This document shows, piece by piece, positions 35,172-48,000 of a stretch of DNA of 64,000 bases. The position numbers and the translations under genes were made by a program. Each line of letters begins with the position of its first letter. Positions within the stretch are counted from its first letter, which is position 1. Below the pieces are notes generated by a model. That model saw nothing but the letters and a program-made list of their open reading frames with translations, did not search any database and was not told the DNA's origin. The stretch is from Scatophagus argus (taxonomy: Eukaryota; Chordata; Actinopteri; Scatophagidae). Location: the NCBI RefSeq assembly GCF_020382885.2, contig NC_058495.1, positions 19,140,127-19,204,126 on the forward strand. The letters run 5' to 3'.

Positions 35172-37420
35172 TCATCCAAGCAAAGAGATGAACATGACCA
35201 CACCCATGAACTGTGCGAAGAGGATGAGTGGAGTGAAGAAGGACCACACTGGCCACAATGCGATGTTAAAGCTGCAAAGGAAGTGCAAAAACACAAATAT
35301 GCACAATATGAATTAATTAATTATGAAATATGTGCTTCCTACGCCACCACTACTATTGCATTTTTAAATACTGGATTTTGATTTATTCTCGTACTGCTCA
35401 CAACACATTCAAGAGGACCTGAGAGCATATGAAATAACTTCCCTTTCAAGGATTACAGCTTGTTAAGGCAGTTTGCAGTTTATTTATTTTTGCTGTTTTA
35501 CCTGCAAGAAGCAGCAATAAAGGCGGCAGTGGTGATGGGAGGAATGGCAGGGTACTCATGGTCGTAGTGCGTTATGCCTTTGTACCACTCCAAGTACACA
35601 ATGCAAAACATGGCCAGAGACAGGCAGATCCCGAGAAGTATCAGACCCACATTGAACCACCAGCTGGAAAAAGAAAAAAAAAACAAAGGTTGAAAGAAAG
35701 AAAATCTAAGATCTGAAGGCAGTCTGTTAAAATTTAATGAAGAAAGGTTTTGTGTCTTCCTGATAACTCAATCACCTTTTGATATCATTGTTCTCCATGA
35801 TGTTGCGGAGGAAATCCACATAGTAGGTCACGCCTACAGATGCCACGATCCAGAAAATGGAGTGTTTGTTAATGCGAGGGAGAGGTTTAGCATCTTTTTC
35901 CTCCTGACCTGAAAGGTTAAAGAAAAGAAAGAAACTTTCATAGAAATAGTTTCAATTCATGTGCATATTTTAAGGGTATACTTCATTCCTTGAGGTCTTT
36001 AGAAAATTAAAATGCCCACAAAAGCCTGAGTACATCCTTAAAGTTTGTTGTACCATCACTTAGATACAGCATTCAACACTAACACAGTGCATGGCTTGAA
36101 TAAAATGCCATTTTTGGCTCTATGGGGTCAAAACAAAACATAGCGTGAAATCATTTAAGATCTCTTCACAGCCTATGACAATCTATTGCTGTGACTCAGG
36201 CAGAAATGGTAACGAACAAGGTAATGTTTTATTCACATTATGTTCAGTCACATTTACTGACTTACTTAAAGATTTCGATGGATTTAACCGTTGCTGAACA
36301 AGAACGCAACCCAACAATATATGTAACAACAGTCTCACCCTTTTTAGACACTGCAGTGCAGACATGTTAGATATTTTATCTTTAATATAACGTGACGCTT
36401 AAAGGGTTACAGCGTGGTTCATAATTTACTACCAAATATGAGCTTTGTCTTGCTCTAACAGAATGTGTAACTCCCACTCCCCCTTCAGGTTTAAGGAGCT
36501 CTGAGGTGACACTGATAGCTATCTCTGAGATAATCTTACTTCTCAGAGCTATTAACTGCTATAATTTACTGGCTGATTAAATGTATCAGAGCCTGTTTTT
36601 GGCTGCTGAAGTGCATGCTGCTCTGCTCTGGTGAGAGTCCACAATGAACTCCATGCCCTTAACAAGTGGATGGCCTACATCTTTAATCAAAGTAATGCCT
36701 AGTAGTCTATCTCGGATACAAGATACAACATTATCCTCTTGCAAGAAAGACTACAGATGGTATGTAAACTGGAATGTATGCAGCCATTAATTAAAAAAGG
36801 GATGACCACCCGACAAATGTTTTGTCTGTTGCTTATATTACAGTTATCAGTTTACACTAGCAGAGATGACCCTTGGGTTGCGGACAGTGTTGGAGTAGAG
36901 TTGCCCTGTATTATGTTACTGAGCTGACACAGCGTTTGCTCACAGTCAAAACAATCAAGAATTGCTGGATTTGTGCCAGTGAGGGCCTCAAAGTCGGACA
37001 ATTGTCCACTGTACAGGCTGCCTCCAACCCCCAAACAGCAGATATGGTTCTGTTATGGCTTTCTAATTATGGTTATGGTTTTAGCAAGTGAGAGCTACAA
37101 GTCATTCAACAGATTTCAAAGTCTAATCTTAAAAGCTAGCTAGCTACTCTTCTCTAGTTAGTTGTGCATGTCTGGCACAAAACCACTGACAGTAAGGTTT
37201 TCAGTGCTAGAACCAAAACCAAGCTACCGTGTTCATAACGTTAATGCTAGCTCTGTCAAAAAACTAAAGTTGGCTAATAACGTTAGCCAAAATAATAGCC
37301 AGTGTGTTTCTGAAGCTTACTCTTTTCATCGTCGTCACCCGATGTCGTTGTTTGCATAAGAAACTCCGCATCTCTCTTAAATCTATTCCGAAGCGTTGCA
37401 AGATCACTGTCGTTAAGCAT
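35172..37420 (-). CDS. tmem128: Transmembrane protein 128 (four exons)
   Basis: TMEM128 is a small multi-pass membrane protein, thought to sit in the endoplasmic reticulum, with poorly known function. Coding exons in transcript order: 37321-37420, 35776-35908, 35502-35663 and 35172-35271. All joints are GT/AG with matching phase. The product is 164 aa, against about 165 in human. The N-terminus is charged and cytosolic-looking ([14 protein letters not shown], then an acidic GDDDEK stretch). Four hydrophobic segments follow, beginning with [18 protein letters not shown]. The best family marks are [11 protein letters not shown], the [15 protein letters not shown] segment and the ending [14 protein letters not shown] tiny out-of-frame upstream ATG (five codons) precedes the start in the 5' UTR. 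Intron 1 is 1.4 kb and the other two are short. The gene sits between otop1 and lyar, as in human. Confidence 0.93.
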
Positions 37421-40400
37421 TATGCTGATGCTATCATTGATTCGTAGTAGTTCTGATAGCTAACTTGTGATTAGAAGGCACTTCCTGTTAGACAGCAACA
37501 AGGTCTCTATTATGACGTCATTCGAAGCGACAGTTGTAGTTTTTTGTTTGTATTGGGGAAAAAAAACAGTTAAACAAATGTCCAGGCTACAAAACAGAAA
37601 TCAATATGCAACAAACACGCCCATTTAGATGATCAGAAATATATCAGAAATTAAAATTAAAAACTTGAGTGAGCACCCAATGTCTTTAAAAAAGTTTTTG
37701 TTTTTAAAGAAATTATTTCCTTCTCTGTATTTACATATATATATTACCTATGCTAATAAATAAGCTAATCTGGTTGTGCAATCATAACCTCTGTGGTTTA
37801 CACTGTAAGCATTACATTTACAGTAAAAGCATCCTTGATGATTGCTACGTTAAACCCTTGCCGAAATGGAAATACTATTGCTCATTTGGTTCATTATCTG
37901 TTCCCTACTACAGAAAACTATGTCTGATGCACAAATAACATGTAGACAAGTCAAAGTGTGTTTTGTGTAAATCCTCCACAAAGACAATCTTGACACAAAC
38001 AGCATCAAAAATCTGAATCACCAGACTGGCAGAGGGCATTTACCCTCAAAGGAGTAACTGAGGATATCTGAACAAGAAAGTCTGACATGACACATTCGCT
38101 CCTGTAAACTTTGCAGAATGCATAGTAGCTGGCTGTATTCCAAAGTTTATCTTGAATGTATACGTTTACATGGCTCTGGCAAGAATTTGACACTGCTGAT
38201 ACCTTTGTCCCATTTCATTCTCGATCAAGAACTCTTCTACAAGGCAAAGACAGGTTCTATACAGTGAAGAAAAATGAATAATACTTTACTGTTGGTTGCT
38301 GCCATTTTTTTCTGGAGCAAAAGTCCCATCTTCCCACTTTTGTCCATTTACTTTTTTCGCTGCCCTTTTATTGGGCTTATCTAAAACTAACGCAGTCTAA
38401 TGAACTAAATCTTACCATCATGCAGGGACTTTTAATTTGTGGTGCTGTTGGACAATACTGTATTATACTACTAATGTTAAAATACATCTTGTTTATATTA
38501 ACCAGCATGGAGTCACCTTCAGGGAAAAACATTTCTTCCAGACACATAAAGGCTAAAAGTCCTCAGCTACTTTGCATCTGTGAGCATTTCTTGTTTTGGT
38601 GAAAATGTACCAGAGAAGAGTGTTGCCTTATACTTGGAAATGCCATACTTTAGAAGTCTGCTTCTTACTCTGGGTTGATTAGTAAAAGAAGAAATACTTG
38701 GCCATGTTTATTACCTCTCTATAACAGCACAATCAGCATAACATAGGCGTACTCACTTATATATGTTGCTTTATGTGCAATGACAGCATTTAAATGTGAC
38801 TTTTGTTGAACAAAAAGTGTCGTGAAAAAATACCCAAGAGTCATACTTGAGTAAAAGTTATCATGCTAAAATATAACTTTGGTATGTTACTCATATGAAT
38901 AGTACTTGAGTAAAAGTCAATGTACTTAAGTATCAGAAATAATTTCTGACAAATGAAATGTAATGTTAACGTAAATGTAAATGTACTTAGTGACATTCAT
39001 CAATGTTGGACACGTTGGCCACAAATGGTAACTGCAGGATATTGATGAATGCTAAAGACTTTCATATCTTTAAGAAGAGTCACAGAGTCAGTAAACTGGG
39101 TGAACAATGTTAGCACAGCATTAAGCTTAGGTACCATTTGCCACTATAAGCTACTGGTCTTACCAGAGCTAGTAAAAGCCCCCCAAGTATACTGCATTAC
39201 CTGAGTGCTGTGTTTTATTGCATGGCTGATGACTGAATTCTCGAATTCAATTCATCAGTAGTACAAATAGTTATAAAGGATAATAAAGTCAGCAAGCTTG
39301 CTGAATAATGTCAACTACAATAGTAGCACTAGAAGCTGATGGGCGTACTAGCTACTAGAGCCTTACAGATGCTGCATGTACTGTTATTAATTTGTGTGGG
39401 AAAAGATGTTATTTCTTCTTTCAGACATTACATATTCTCACATGAAAAACCCAAAGTAACCATCTACATCAAAATGATAACTCAGATTGTTATCATTGTT
39501 AGATGTTCAGATAACTATGGCTGCCGTTAAGACCAAAGCTCAGGGATGAAGCTACCAGATATGAAACAAATGACCACAGAGTTAATCCTGTGATATCCAA
39601 TGGCAGAAACAAAATGTTGATCTGTTGTTTTCCAACACTAAAGACACGCTTAGTATCAGGTTTTCTGAGTTTCCTGTGGGGTCTGGATTAAAACAAAAGC
39701 ATTAAGCAATATTGAGACCTACTGAGGACTAGAAAACACAATTTTAATACTAGCAACCTTGAGTAACAGCTTGACTAATACCCAAAGTATGCAATATACA
39801 ATTACAGGTAAGCAGTGTGATGAATGAGCATCTGTGTTAAACCTGCTGGGATTAGCAGAGCTTCATAAAGCTGGGCAGATTTCCTCCTGTAGCTCCTCCT
39901 GTGTGTGTGTGTGTACACACACAGGGTAAAGAGGCTGCTCATTCTAACGGTGGAAAATCAGACAGCATTAAAACTTCACCTGAGGCTGACACCAAGCATC
40001 TTGCTTCTATGGAGCTTCTGTGTCCCTGGCCAAGTGAACCCCGTTCAGGGTGCCGAGGAATGTGCATTAGCTCCGTCCCGTGTGAGAGTCAAATTCACCT
40101 CAGGTGCACCTCTCCCGTTTCCCTTCCCCCCACTCCAACATCCAATCCCACAGATAAGGTGCCACTTCCCAGCCTTACCGTGGGCTTGGAATGTGGAACA
40201 GAGCAGCCGTCTATCACTACTGTCACTTTATACATCAAACAACACTGACATGCTGTAAAGTCATTTGTTAAAGTCCTCCTCGTGCTGATTCGGCCACTGC
40301 AAAAACGATAAAAGTGCTAGACACATTATTCAGTCATAAAATTATTTAATCTTTGAGATTATGTCATCTGTACAAAAACATCCAAGGGAGAACGACAGAC

Positions 40401-40471
40401 AACAATGGAATTTAAAATTTAAAAGTCTATGAAGAACATACATTTGATGTCAGACGAGGAGATAAACGCAT
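37421..40471. other. Intergenic region, tmem128 promoter side and lyar 3' flank
   Basis: No gene was recognised. It contains a fragment of the TACTTTTACTTGAGTA repeat (38820-38945). Near 39880-40260 is a more GC-rich patch beginning with a (GT)n/(AC)n palindromic tract; it has two overlapping plus-strand frames of about 115 codons with no family resemblance, treated as non-coding. A possible lyar poly(A) signal (ATTAAA, minus strand) lies near 40347. Confidence 0.5.
38820..38945 (-). repeat. Fragment of dispersed TACTTTTACTTGAGTA repeat
   Basis: Contains two copies of ACTTGAGTAAAAGT and the TGTACTTAAGTATC block, the reverse orientation of the repeat at 17905-18440. Confidence 0.55.
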
Positions 40472-43400
40472 CTACTTCACAAGTCTAACTCGGTCTTTTA
40501 AGACTTTAAACTTAGGGTTGTTGTTGATCTTCTTGTTGAAAAGTGCCAGCACATCCTCTTCTGTTTTAAAATTTCCATCACCGGTGAAAGAGTAGTACGC
40601 CCCCAAAACCTGTAACAGAGGAACAGGCTCTCAATATCATGGAAAACCAAAGACAGCTGAAATTTTCAAGCAACATTTACAAAAACAACACGTTGGAATC
40701 TAAAGTCAAATTTGATCTTGGACAAACAAAGATTTACAGATTCCACAGAGTAATTAAAACACTCAAGGCATCACCTTCTTCCTGAGTTTCTTTATCGGCA
40801 GTTCCTGGTCAGGTGATTCTCTCAGGACCGCCTTGATGTTTCCCTTCCAGTTGAATTTACCTGAAAGTTAATCAGAAGGATAATAAGCTGCCAGTAAGGG
40901 CTAATATTCACTGGGAGTTACTGCCTCACTGTCAACAAAAGAAGCAACACTGACCCCCAGTGGCTTTATTATTTTACACCAGGCCTGTACACCTGCGGGA
41001 CAACTCTGGCCTACCGATACATGCAGGTCGGCCCGCGGGGCACATAAAATTTAAATCCAGAAGGAAAAACAAAATGAATATTCTGCGACAATAAATTATT
41101 CAAAGCAGGAGAGTGCTCCTGTGCCGTCAGGAAAAGACAGTTGTCTTAGACTACAAAGTAGCTATAGGCTAAGATGGCAATATGACCGTCAGAATCTCAC
41201 ATGCAATGCATCCTGGTACATGTCACAGCTCCATGAGCAGGAGAACTAAGCTTTCTGTCAAGGAATTCAATGCTTCAACTAACTACATTTACCATCAACA
41301 CTGACTGGACATCCACATAATATGTGGGAAAATGTCCCTGTAAAGAGAACAAGAGAATATTGAATGGTTGCGATAAGCTTATGTTTGTCTGTTTAAAATA
41401 GGTGGAATAGTAAACTGAAGATGGAGAAGTAGACAGAAAACAAGAACGCTAAGCTTATAAATGTTTACGGGAATTGCTGGGATGTAGCTAGGCACAGAGT
41501 TTGTACAGCTTTTCAAGAATAAAAATTAAGCACAGTTCACGTTAAGGCTAAGGCTAAAGTGTATATAGCACATGCCCAATATTCCAGAGTCCTGCACGGG
41601 TCCACTTTTGGAGACATGCACCCGCAGAGTACAGCACCTGCTACCCACCCGTATCTAATTAATTAGCCGCCTGTAAAATTCCACAACATTAAAACCCACC
41701 CGTTTCAGTAACTATCTGCGGGTACCCGCCCTGGTGCAGGACTCTGCCCCATTCTTCCCTTTGCACAAGGAGTTCAAATTCAAGCATATTCCTAACTTTA
41801 AAAACAAAGCCATTAAAATTAAGCATTTTCTGAATTTTCAAAACTCAGCTTTCTAAAAATGTAGCCCCCTGAACAACACAGTTAATTTGCCTTGTTTAAC
41901 ACCATTATTTCCTACCAGATGTCAACTGAAGTCATGGAGCAAACATCTCACCTTTGGGAACTCTTTGATCCTTGGTCTCCTCTGGTTCCTCTGCAGCTTG
42001 GCCAACTGCAATAAAGACGTTAATAAAAACCTAAATAATTACACAATTAAATAAAAATATTGGTTTAACGGGTTTAAAAAAATGGCTGTATTTATAAAGA
42101 GTAAGAGCACACTGCAAGAAAATCCGTGTGCACATTTAGGTATTTACACAAGATTTACCATCTTTTTAAAATAAATATTATATATTTATTACATTTGGTG
42201 ACCAAACAAGGTTTTCAAACCTGCTGGCACAAACATTTAGCCATTACACATTTTCACTGAAATTCAAAATGGTATTCACTAAATGACACAAAAATGCACT
42301 GGTGCTATTAACAACATACAGAAATAAAAACTCATCGCTGCCTGATTGGATAAGTAGAACAGCAGCCAGAAACAGACTGACAGTAGTCCTTTAGAAAATG
42401 CCTTACTTGTCTTCTTTTTCTTGCCACATGTCTCATTTTCAGCACACTGTCCGTTCTGCTCTTTGTCCCCATCTTCCACACAGATGTACTGCCTCTTTCT
42501 GTCCTTTTTTTTCTTTTTGCCCTCCTGGTCTTCTTCTGGTTCCTGTGCAACTGGCTTTTCAGCACCTTTCAAAGTCTTCCCATTCTTCTGCTGACGGGCT
42601 TCTTTTCGCTCTCGTTTGTTCAGCTTCTTCTTCTCAACATCTGGATGGCCGTTCTGAGTCCCATTAGCATCCACCCTGACTTCAGCTACTGTCTGTTTAG
42701 TTTCTTCGGCCTCTTGGGGGCCCTCAGTAGGCAGGTGGATAATAAAAGTCAGGGATATTGAAAACAGGAATAACTCATAATGGAATTTATTACAACCAGA
42801 CAGCAGAAGGAAAATGGTATAAAGAAAAACTACATACCAGCCAAACCTGACAGTTAGACAAACAAAGCATCACCATTGTGAAAATTAAATCATCAAACAT
42901 CTAAATTTACAAACAGCAAAACCATTCCAACGTCAGACAACCTAGATATGATGATATGATATGATGAAGTGAGGAAGGTAAAGCAAATATTTGCAGCAAC
43001 CTTCTAAAGCAATTCAAAGCAAGTGAGAGCCTACTGAATTTCATTCCTTTGGATTTAAAATAAACTGGTTTTCACCATATCTGTTCTATGCTGACAGTGA
43101 TATGGTGGTACTGTGGTAATATGCACAGAGAAGGAATCACACAAACAACAATAAAATCAGCCGAGGAACTTACAATGTCAGCTGCGGTCAGGATGTCCCA
43201 CACTTCATCATGAAGACTAGTGTTAGCTATTTTTAGACTGTTCCTCATCCAGTTCTAAGAGAAAAGACCAAAAATAAATCTGGATTAGTTCATGCATCCA
43301 AGCCCCCACTACACACACAAGAAACACAAAACTGTTTGTCACACAATGTGATGAATAAAACATAAATACAGACTGAAGTTATACCAACCTGAAACTTAGC

Positions 43401-43967
43401 CTTCTTCCTTGGGACGTTATCATATGTGGTGACTTGCCTGAGTACCTCCTTTAGCTTTGCGCTAACACCAGGTTTGTTCATGGCTTCATTAACTTTCTGA
43501 AAGAGAAAAACCATCAAATTAAAAAAAATAACCTCTTTCTTAACTGACACATACAGAAAGTGAAAACATCAATGGGAGCCGTTTCAGTGCATTTTACCTG
43601 GAGCCACTGCTGCTGCTTCACATCTCCTTTGTTTGCCTTAGCCTCGTAGCCTTTGCCTCCATACTTTTGGTCCTCGCTGATACACTTATTGTGGTTTTTG
43701 TAGTCATCACCCCTGCTCAACACGCACAGAGAAATGGCATTGCACACAATGGAGCACAGTGGCTGATGCTAAGAGGTGATGGGCTATCTCGCTAATGTTA
43801 GCTAAACAAATAATAAATAAAAGACAGTAAACACTTTGTCATTACCAGAAGTCTTTTCCGCAGTCAATGCAGGACAGGACCTGGCAGCCCCGGCATATGC
43901 TCACATGTTTATCAACCTGAGCTTTCTTAAGGGATTCACCACAGCCGTTGCAGGTGAAAAACACCAT
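40472..43967 (-). CDS. lyar: LYAR-type cell growth-regulating nucleolar protein (eight exons)
   Basis: LYAR is a nucleolar zinc-finger protein involved in rRNA processing and ribosome production. Coding exons in transcript order: 43846-43967, 43598-43712, 43389-43496, 43174-43254, 42407-42722, 41952-42005, 40775-40860 and 40472-40609. All have GT/AG sites and compatible phases, giving 339 aa (human 379; the difference lies mainly in the central region). Two zinc motifs open the protein: C6-C9-H21-C25 and C33-C36-H48-C51, followed by the family signature KCISEDQKYGGKGYEAK. Next come NVPRKKAKFQNWM and a lysine/glutamate-rich low-complexity centre (exon 5), probably for nucleolar targeting. The conserved C-terminal domain starts GKFNWKGNIKAVL and ends FKVLKDRVRLVK. 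The start is the first ATG and gives MVFFTCNGCGES. Intron 5 follows the exon-5 donor ACAA|GTAAGG. A hAT-like MITE sits in intron 6. Confidence 0.94.
41585..41746. mobile_element. hAT-like MITE in lyar intron 6
   Basis: 162 bp bounded by inverted termini: CAGAGTCCTGCACGGG on the left and, in reverse complement, CAGAGTCCTGCACCAGGG on the right. The subterminal regions are rich in GGGTACCC-type motifs. The flanks CAATATTC and CCCCATTC agree at 5 of 8 bases, compatible with a decayed 8-bp target duplication as hAT transposons make. It has no coding capacity. Confidence 0.7.
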
Positions 43968-45028
43968 TTTAACGACACTTCTGCTAGACTAGGCTGAAAT
44001 GATGCAACCGAATCTGCCAACACAACGTGTAACTGAAACTAACAGCACTAACGTATAAACTGAAATCGGTTCGATCCCCCTATTGAAGCGGCACCCAACC
44101 GTGCACAGCGCTGATACGAGCTAATGTTAGCGAACGGAAGGTAGCTGGCGTTAAGGTTACTCAAAGCTAGCCACTTTCAGAATAAAACAAAGACTGGGAG
44201 CAGAAAGCGATTTAAAGTATAACCGTATACATGCAGCGAGGGGCGACGTTTAACTCGTTTAGGTTATGTTCCATGCGTATCAACTTTTCAAAACACACGT
44301 GACCATGCCAACACTTGGTAGCAACATCAATTGTCTTCCGTGTGAAAATACAGCCAAACAACAGTTCCGTCGACGCCTTTTTAAAATAACATTTTTCTCG
44401 TATTCAGTATCTAAATACGTGAAAGCGACTTTCACTCTGACAGCAGATTACATCAACCCGAGATGTTACCATTTATCACACTATCTTTGCCTGTAAGTTT
44501 CAAAATAATCCTTCACCTTAACTGCTTCATGTTTACGCTGAGCGACATACAGGTTGTACCAGGAAGTGGGGTGACGTCTTTACACTCGAAAAGTGACCGA
44601 TCATCCAAATAAAAGGTGGACTCCTCAAATGTAGGTTTGAACCTATCTTTCATGGCATATGTTTCTCAGTTAGCTCTATGGAAAATGCCATTTTTGATAA
44701 ATCTGACGCAACATTGATTCACAACGCTTACTGTGTTAACACTTACTGGTTAGTTAGAATAACGTTTTTCCTCCAATTTTTGCATTGGTGGTCTCGTAGC
44801 AAAGACACACTGGATTCTGCGCGGTTGTTGAATTATATATTACCATCTGAACTGTGTTGCCAGCAGTCGCTTGCATCACTTTTATTCCGGTTGCATTTCA
44901 AGGACTAGTTAACCGGAAGAATAACTGATATCGCCTTAATGAGAGATTTGTTGTTTTTGACATGTGTCCTCCTCGGTTAGGTTTTTGATGGAGAAGTTGC
45001 AGCTGTGTGATTCAGCAGCTGAGTGACC
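43968..45028. promoter_or_regulatory. Divergent intergenic region between lyar and zbtb49
   Basis: The start codons of lyar (minus) and zbtb49 (plus) face away from each other across 1061 bp. The lyar-proximal part has scattered CpG and no gene. It must hold both promoters and 5' UTRs, and may be a shared bidirectional promoter. No TATA box is obvious at a useful distance, as expected for broadly expressed genes. Confidence 0.5.
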
Positions 45029-48000
45029 ATGGACACCCTGTCCAACCACAGCTCCTACCTGCTGCAGCAGCTCCAGGAGCAGAGGATCCAGGGGCTGCTT
45101 TGTGACTGCATGCTGGTGGTCAAAGGTGTCTGCTTCAAAGCTCACAAAAATGTCCTGGCTGCTTTTAGCTCCTATTTCAGGTGCCTTTCTGTCTCAGTAT
45201 ATTTAATGTCGTAACACATCATTGAACACACTGATCAATAAGTAATCATCGTCTGCTGCTTTAGAGTAACACCATATAAAAAGTACTACATTGCTCTTTC
45301 CAGGTCTCTATTCCAAAACTCTCCCAGTCAGAAGAATGAGGTGTTCAACTTGGTCATCCAGGATGTCAGCGGCATCGGCCAAGTGTTGGACTACATGTAC
45401 ACCTCTCATCTTGACATCAACCAAGATAACGTTCAAGCACTCCTGGACATTGCTCAGTGTTTGCAGGTTCCAAACATTCAGAGCATGTGTAATGCTTTCC
45501 TCAAGCCTTGTCCTCCACCAGTGGAAATCCCGTCATTTTCTCTCCCGGGCATGCTGAGCTCTGACCACGACTGTCTCTTGGGGAGCAGTCTTTCTAATGA
45601 CGTTGATCTCCACTGTCCATCTGAAACCCAGAGGCCTGGTTACAGCAGTGACATGGATCACAACAAAAGGATGCCAGTTTCTGTGCCTAGTAGCAGCTCA
45701 AACTGTGAAGGAGCTAGCAGCGCTCAAGCACCTGTTGAAAGACAACTTGTCCATGGTTACAAGCTCCGTAACTTCTACAATAAGCAGTACTTCAAACAAA
45801 GTGCAATTCAGACTAATAGTGCAGCCTCAAATCAAGGACCAGGCCCTTTGGTGCTGGCAGAGGAGCAGCAGTGCCAGCTTGGGGTCAGTCAAGGAGACAG
45901 CCATACTCCCGTATGCTCAGGAAATACAGTTCAGCCCAGTCCTCCCTGTACATCTGTGGCCGTTGAAAAGAACCCCGTCTCCTCTTTAACGCCCTCGGAT
46001 AATTTAAACACCCTCAGCTCTAACTCCACAGACTCCCTGCTCAACAAACCAGTGCGTCCAAAGAAGGCCGTGTACCTGAAGAAATACAACTACCTCCGGT
46101 CTCAGAAAGCTTTGGAGGAGATGTTTGCCGAATCAGTCAGTGAACCCGTCCTCAGCCGCCCCAAAGAGAGTCACCAAGAAGAGTCTGTGGTCCAGAGTGA
46201 AGCTTCAGAAGCACCTGTGGAGGGCCTTAACACGGACAGGGAGGAGGTTACAGAGATGCCAACAGATGCACAACTTCCCACTCCTCCACCTGTGAACCAA
46301 GAAGAGCAAAGTCTGAAGACTGTGGCAGTGCCGCCGCCACAGCAGACAGGACACAAACAGTACTGTTGTGAGGTGTGTGGGAAGATCTTCAAACACCCGA
46401 GCAACCTGGAGCTACACAAGCGCTCACATACTGGTATTTACTGCTTATAACTGCCTGATAATCATGCTTGGTATATATTAATATGTTTCAGTAATGATTG
46501 TCATTTAATTGTAAAAATCTTCAGATAACAACTTACATTATTTGTTGCAGGTGAGAAGCCCTTTCAGTGTAATGTTTGTGGCAGAAACTTCTCACAGGTA
46601 TTGTTTGATGTATTGTTCTGATTTGCCACAGTTATTTTTTTGTATAAAATTGTGAATAAAAATGATATTGAGATGTCTAGCTGATTTTGCTTTACAGGCT
46701 GGAAATTTACAAACGCATTTGCGGCGACATTCTGGAGAGAAACCATATATCTGTGAGTTATGTGGTAAAAGGTGAGGTACACTCCATGCATACATTTGTT
46801 TTTATATATTTCTGTTTAGGTATTTTTGCAAGTTGGCTTGATAGTAAGCACTGTTTGTTTGTGTTCAGATGAAAACATGTCAATCATACCATTATTTAAG
46901 GCGTACCAATAACAACATTGCATTTTTATAATACTGTCTTTAACTTACATATTGAGGCAATAAAAAAGAATTTGTGGTGATGACTGACTAACTGAATTAG
47001 GACAGACTGTATTTGATTTAAGGCCCTAGCAATACATTTTCACACCATTACCTAGCACTAATAGTCGCTACAGTCGCCTTTAAATGGAATATTCATTTAT
47101 GTTTTCCAGCTTTACTGCATCAGGGGATGTCCATCGTCACAAAGTGGTCCACACCGGAGAGAAGCCACATCTTTGTGATATCTGTGGTCGAGGTAAATGA
47201 CTGCCCTGAACAGAGGCAATTTTCTCAATTCATCTCTATGTAATTCTTACTTAATGGTCTCATTCTTAAGCTGAACCTTTACATATGATTGATTGTAATT
47301 TGAGGTGCTTAGTTCACAGACCCATCATGGATTATTGTGACACATTTTGTGTCTATAAGACTGGTGTTTTAGCTTCTGGACTTTTCTTGTTGCTCAGGAT
47401 TTAACAACTTGAGTAATCTCAAGGAGCACAAGAGGACTCATGCCACAGACAAGACATTCACATGTGACCAGTGTGGAAAATCCTTCAATACTCACAGAAA
47501 GCTTCTGAAACACAAGGCCCGCCATGCTGGGGAAAAACCACACAGCTGTGCCACCTGTGGTAAGGAAAAGTCTTTCTTTTTGGATGCATTAATCTCTTTT
47601 AAATCACCTTTCTTAGGTTTAAATGACATTTTTTATGCAAAAAATGCTCAACATTTGATGGTTACATTTCCAAGGATTTTTTGTTATTCTTTATTTCATG
47701 TGCATATCATCTGCATATCTCTGGGTTCTGGACGTCTGGTCGCATAAAGCATACATTTTTATGACATCACCTTGGACTTTTGATAAATAATAATGGACAT
47801 TTTCACTGTTTTTGGTTATTTTATAGACCACATGAATAACTGAGAAAATAATTGAGACATGGCTTTATAATGGATATCATAGTTGCAACCATGCACTATT
47901 CAAGTTAACGAAAAAATCCTGTTTTAATGAAAGAAATCTAACGCGGTGCAAAGTAATCCACCTCCAGTTCCTGTAGCTCTAAATACACATGATGCACTGA

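Noticed and set aside
39901-40258. Two overlapping plus-strand frames of about 115-117 codons
   Set aside because: They start inside a GT/AC simple repeat, overlap in different frames, and show no domain, family resemblance or splice support.
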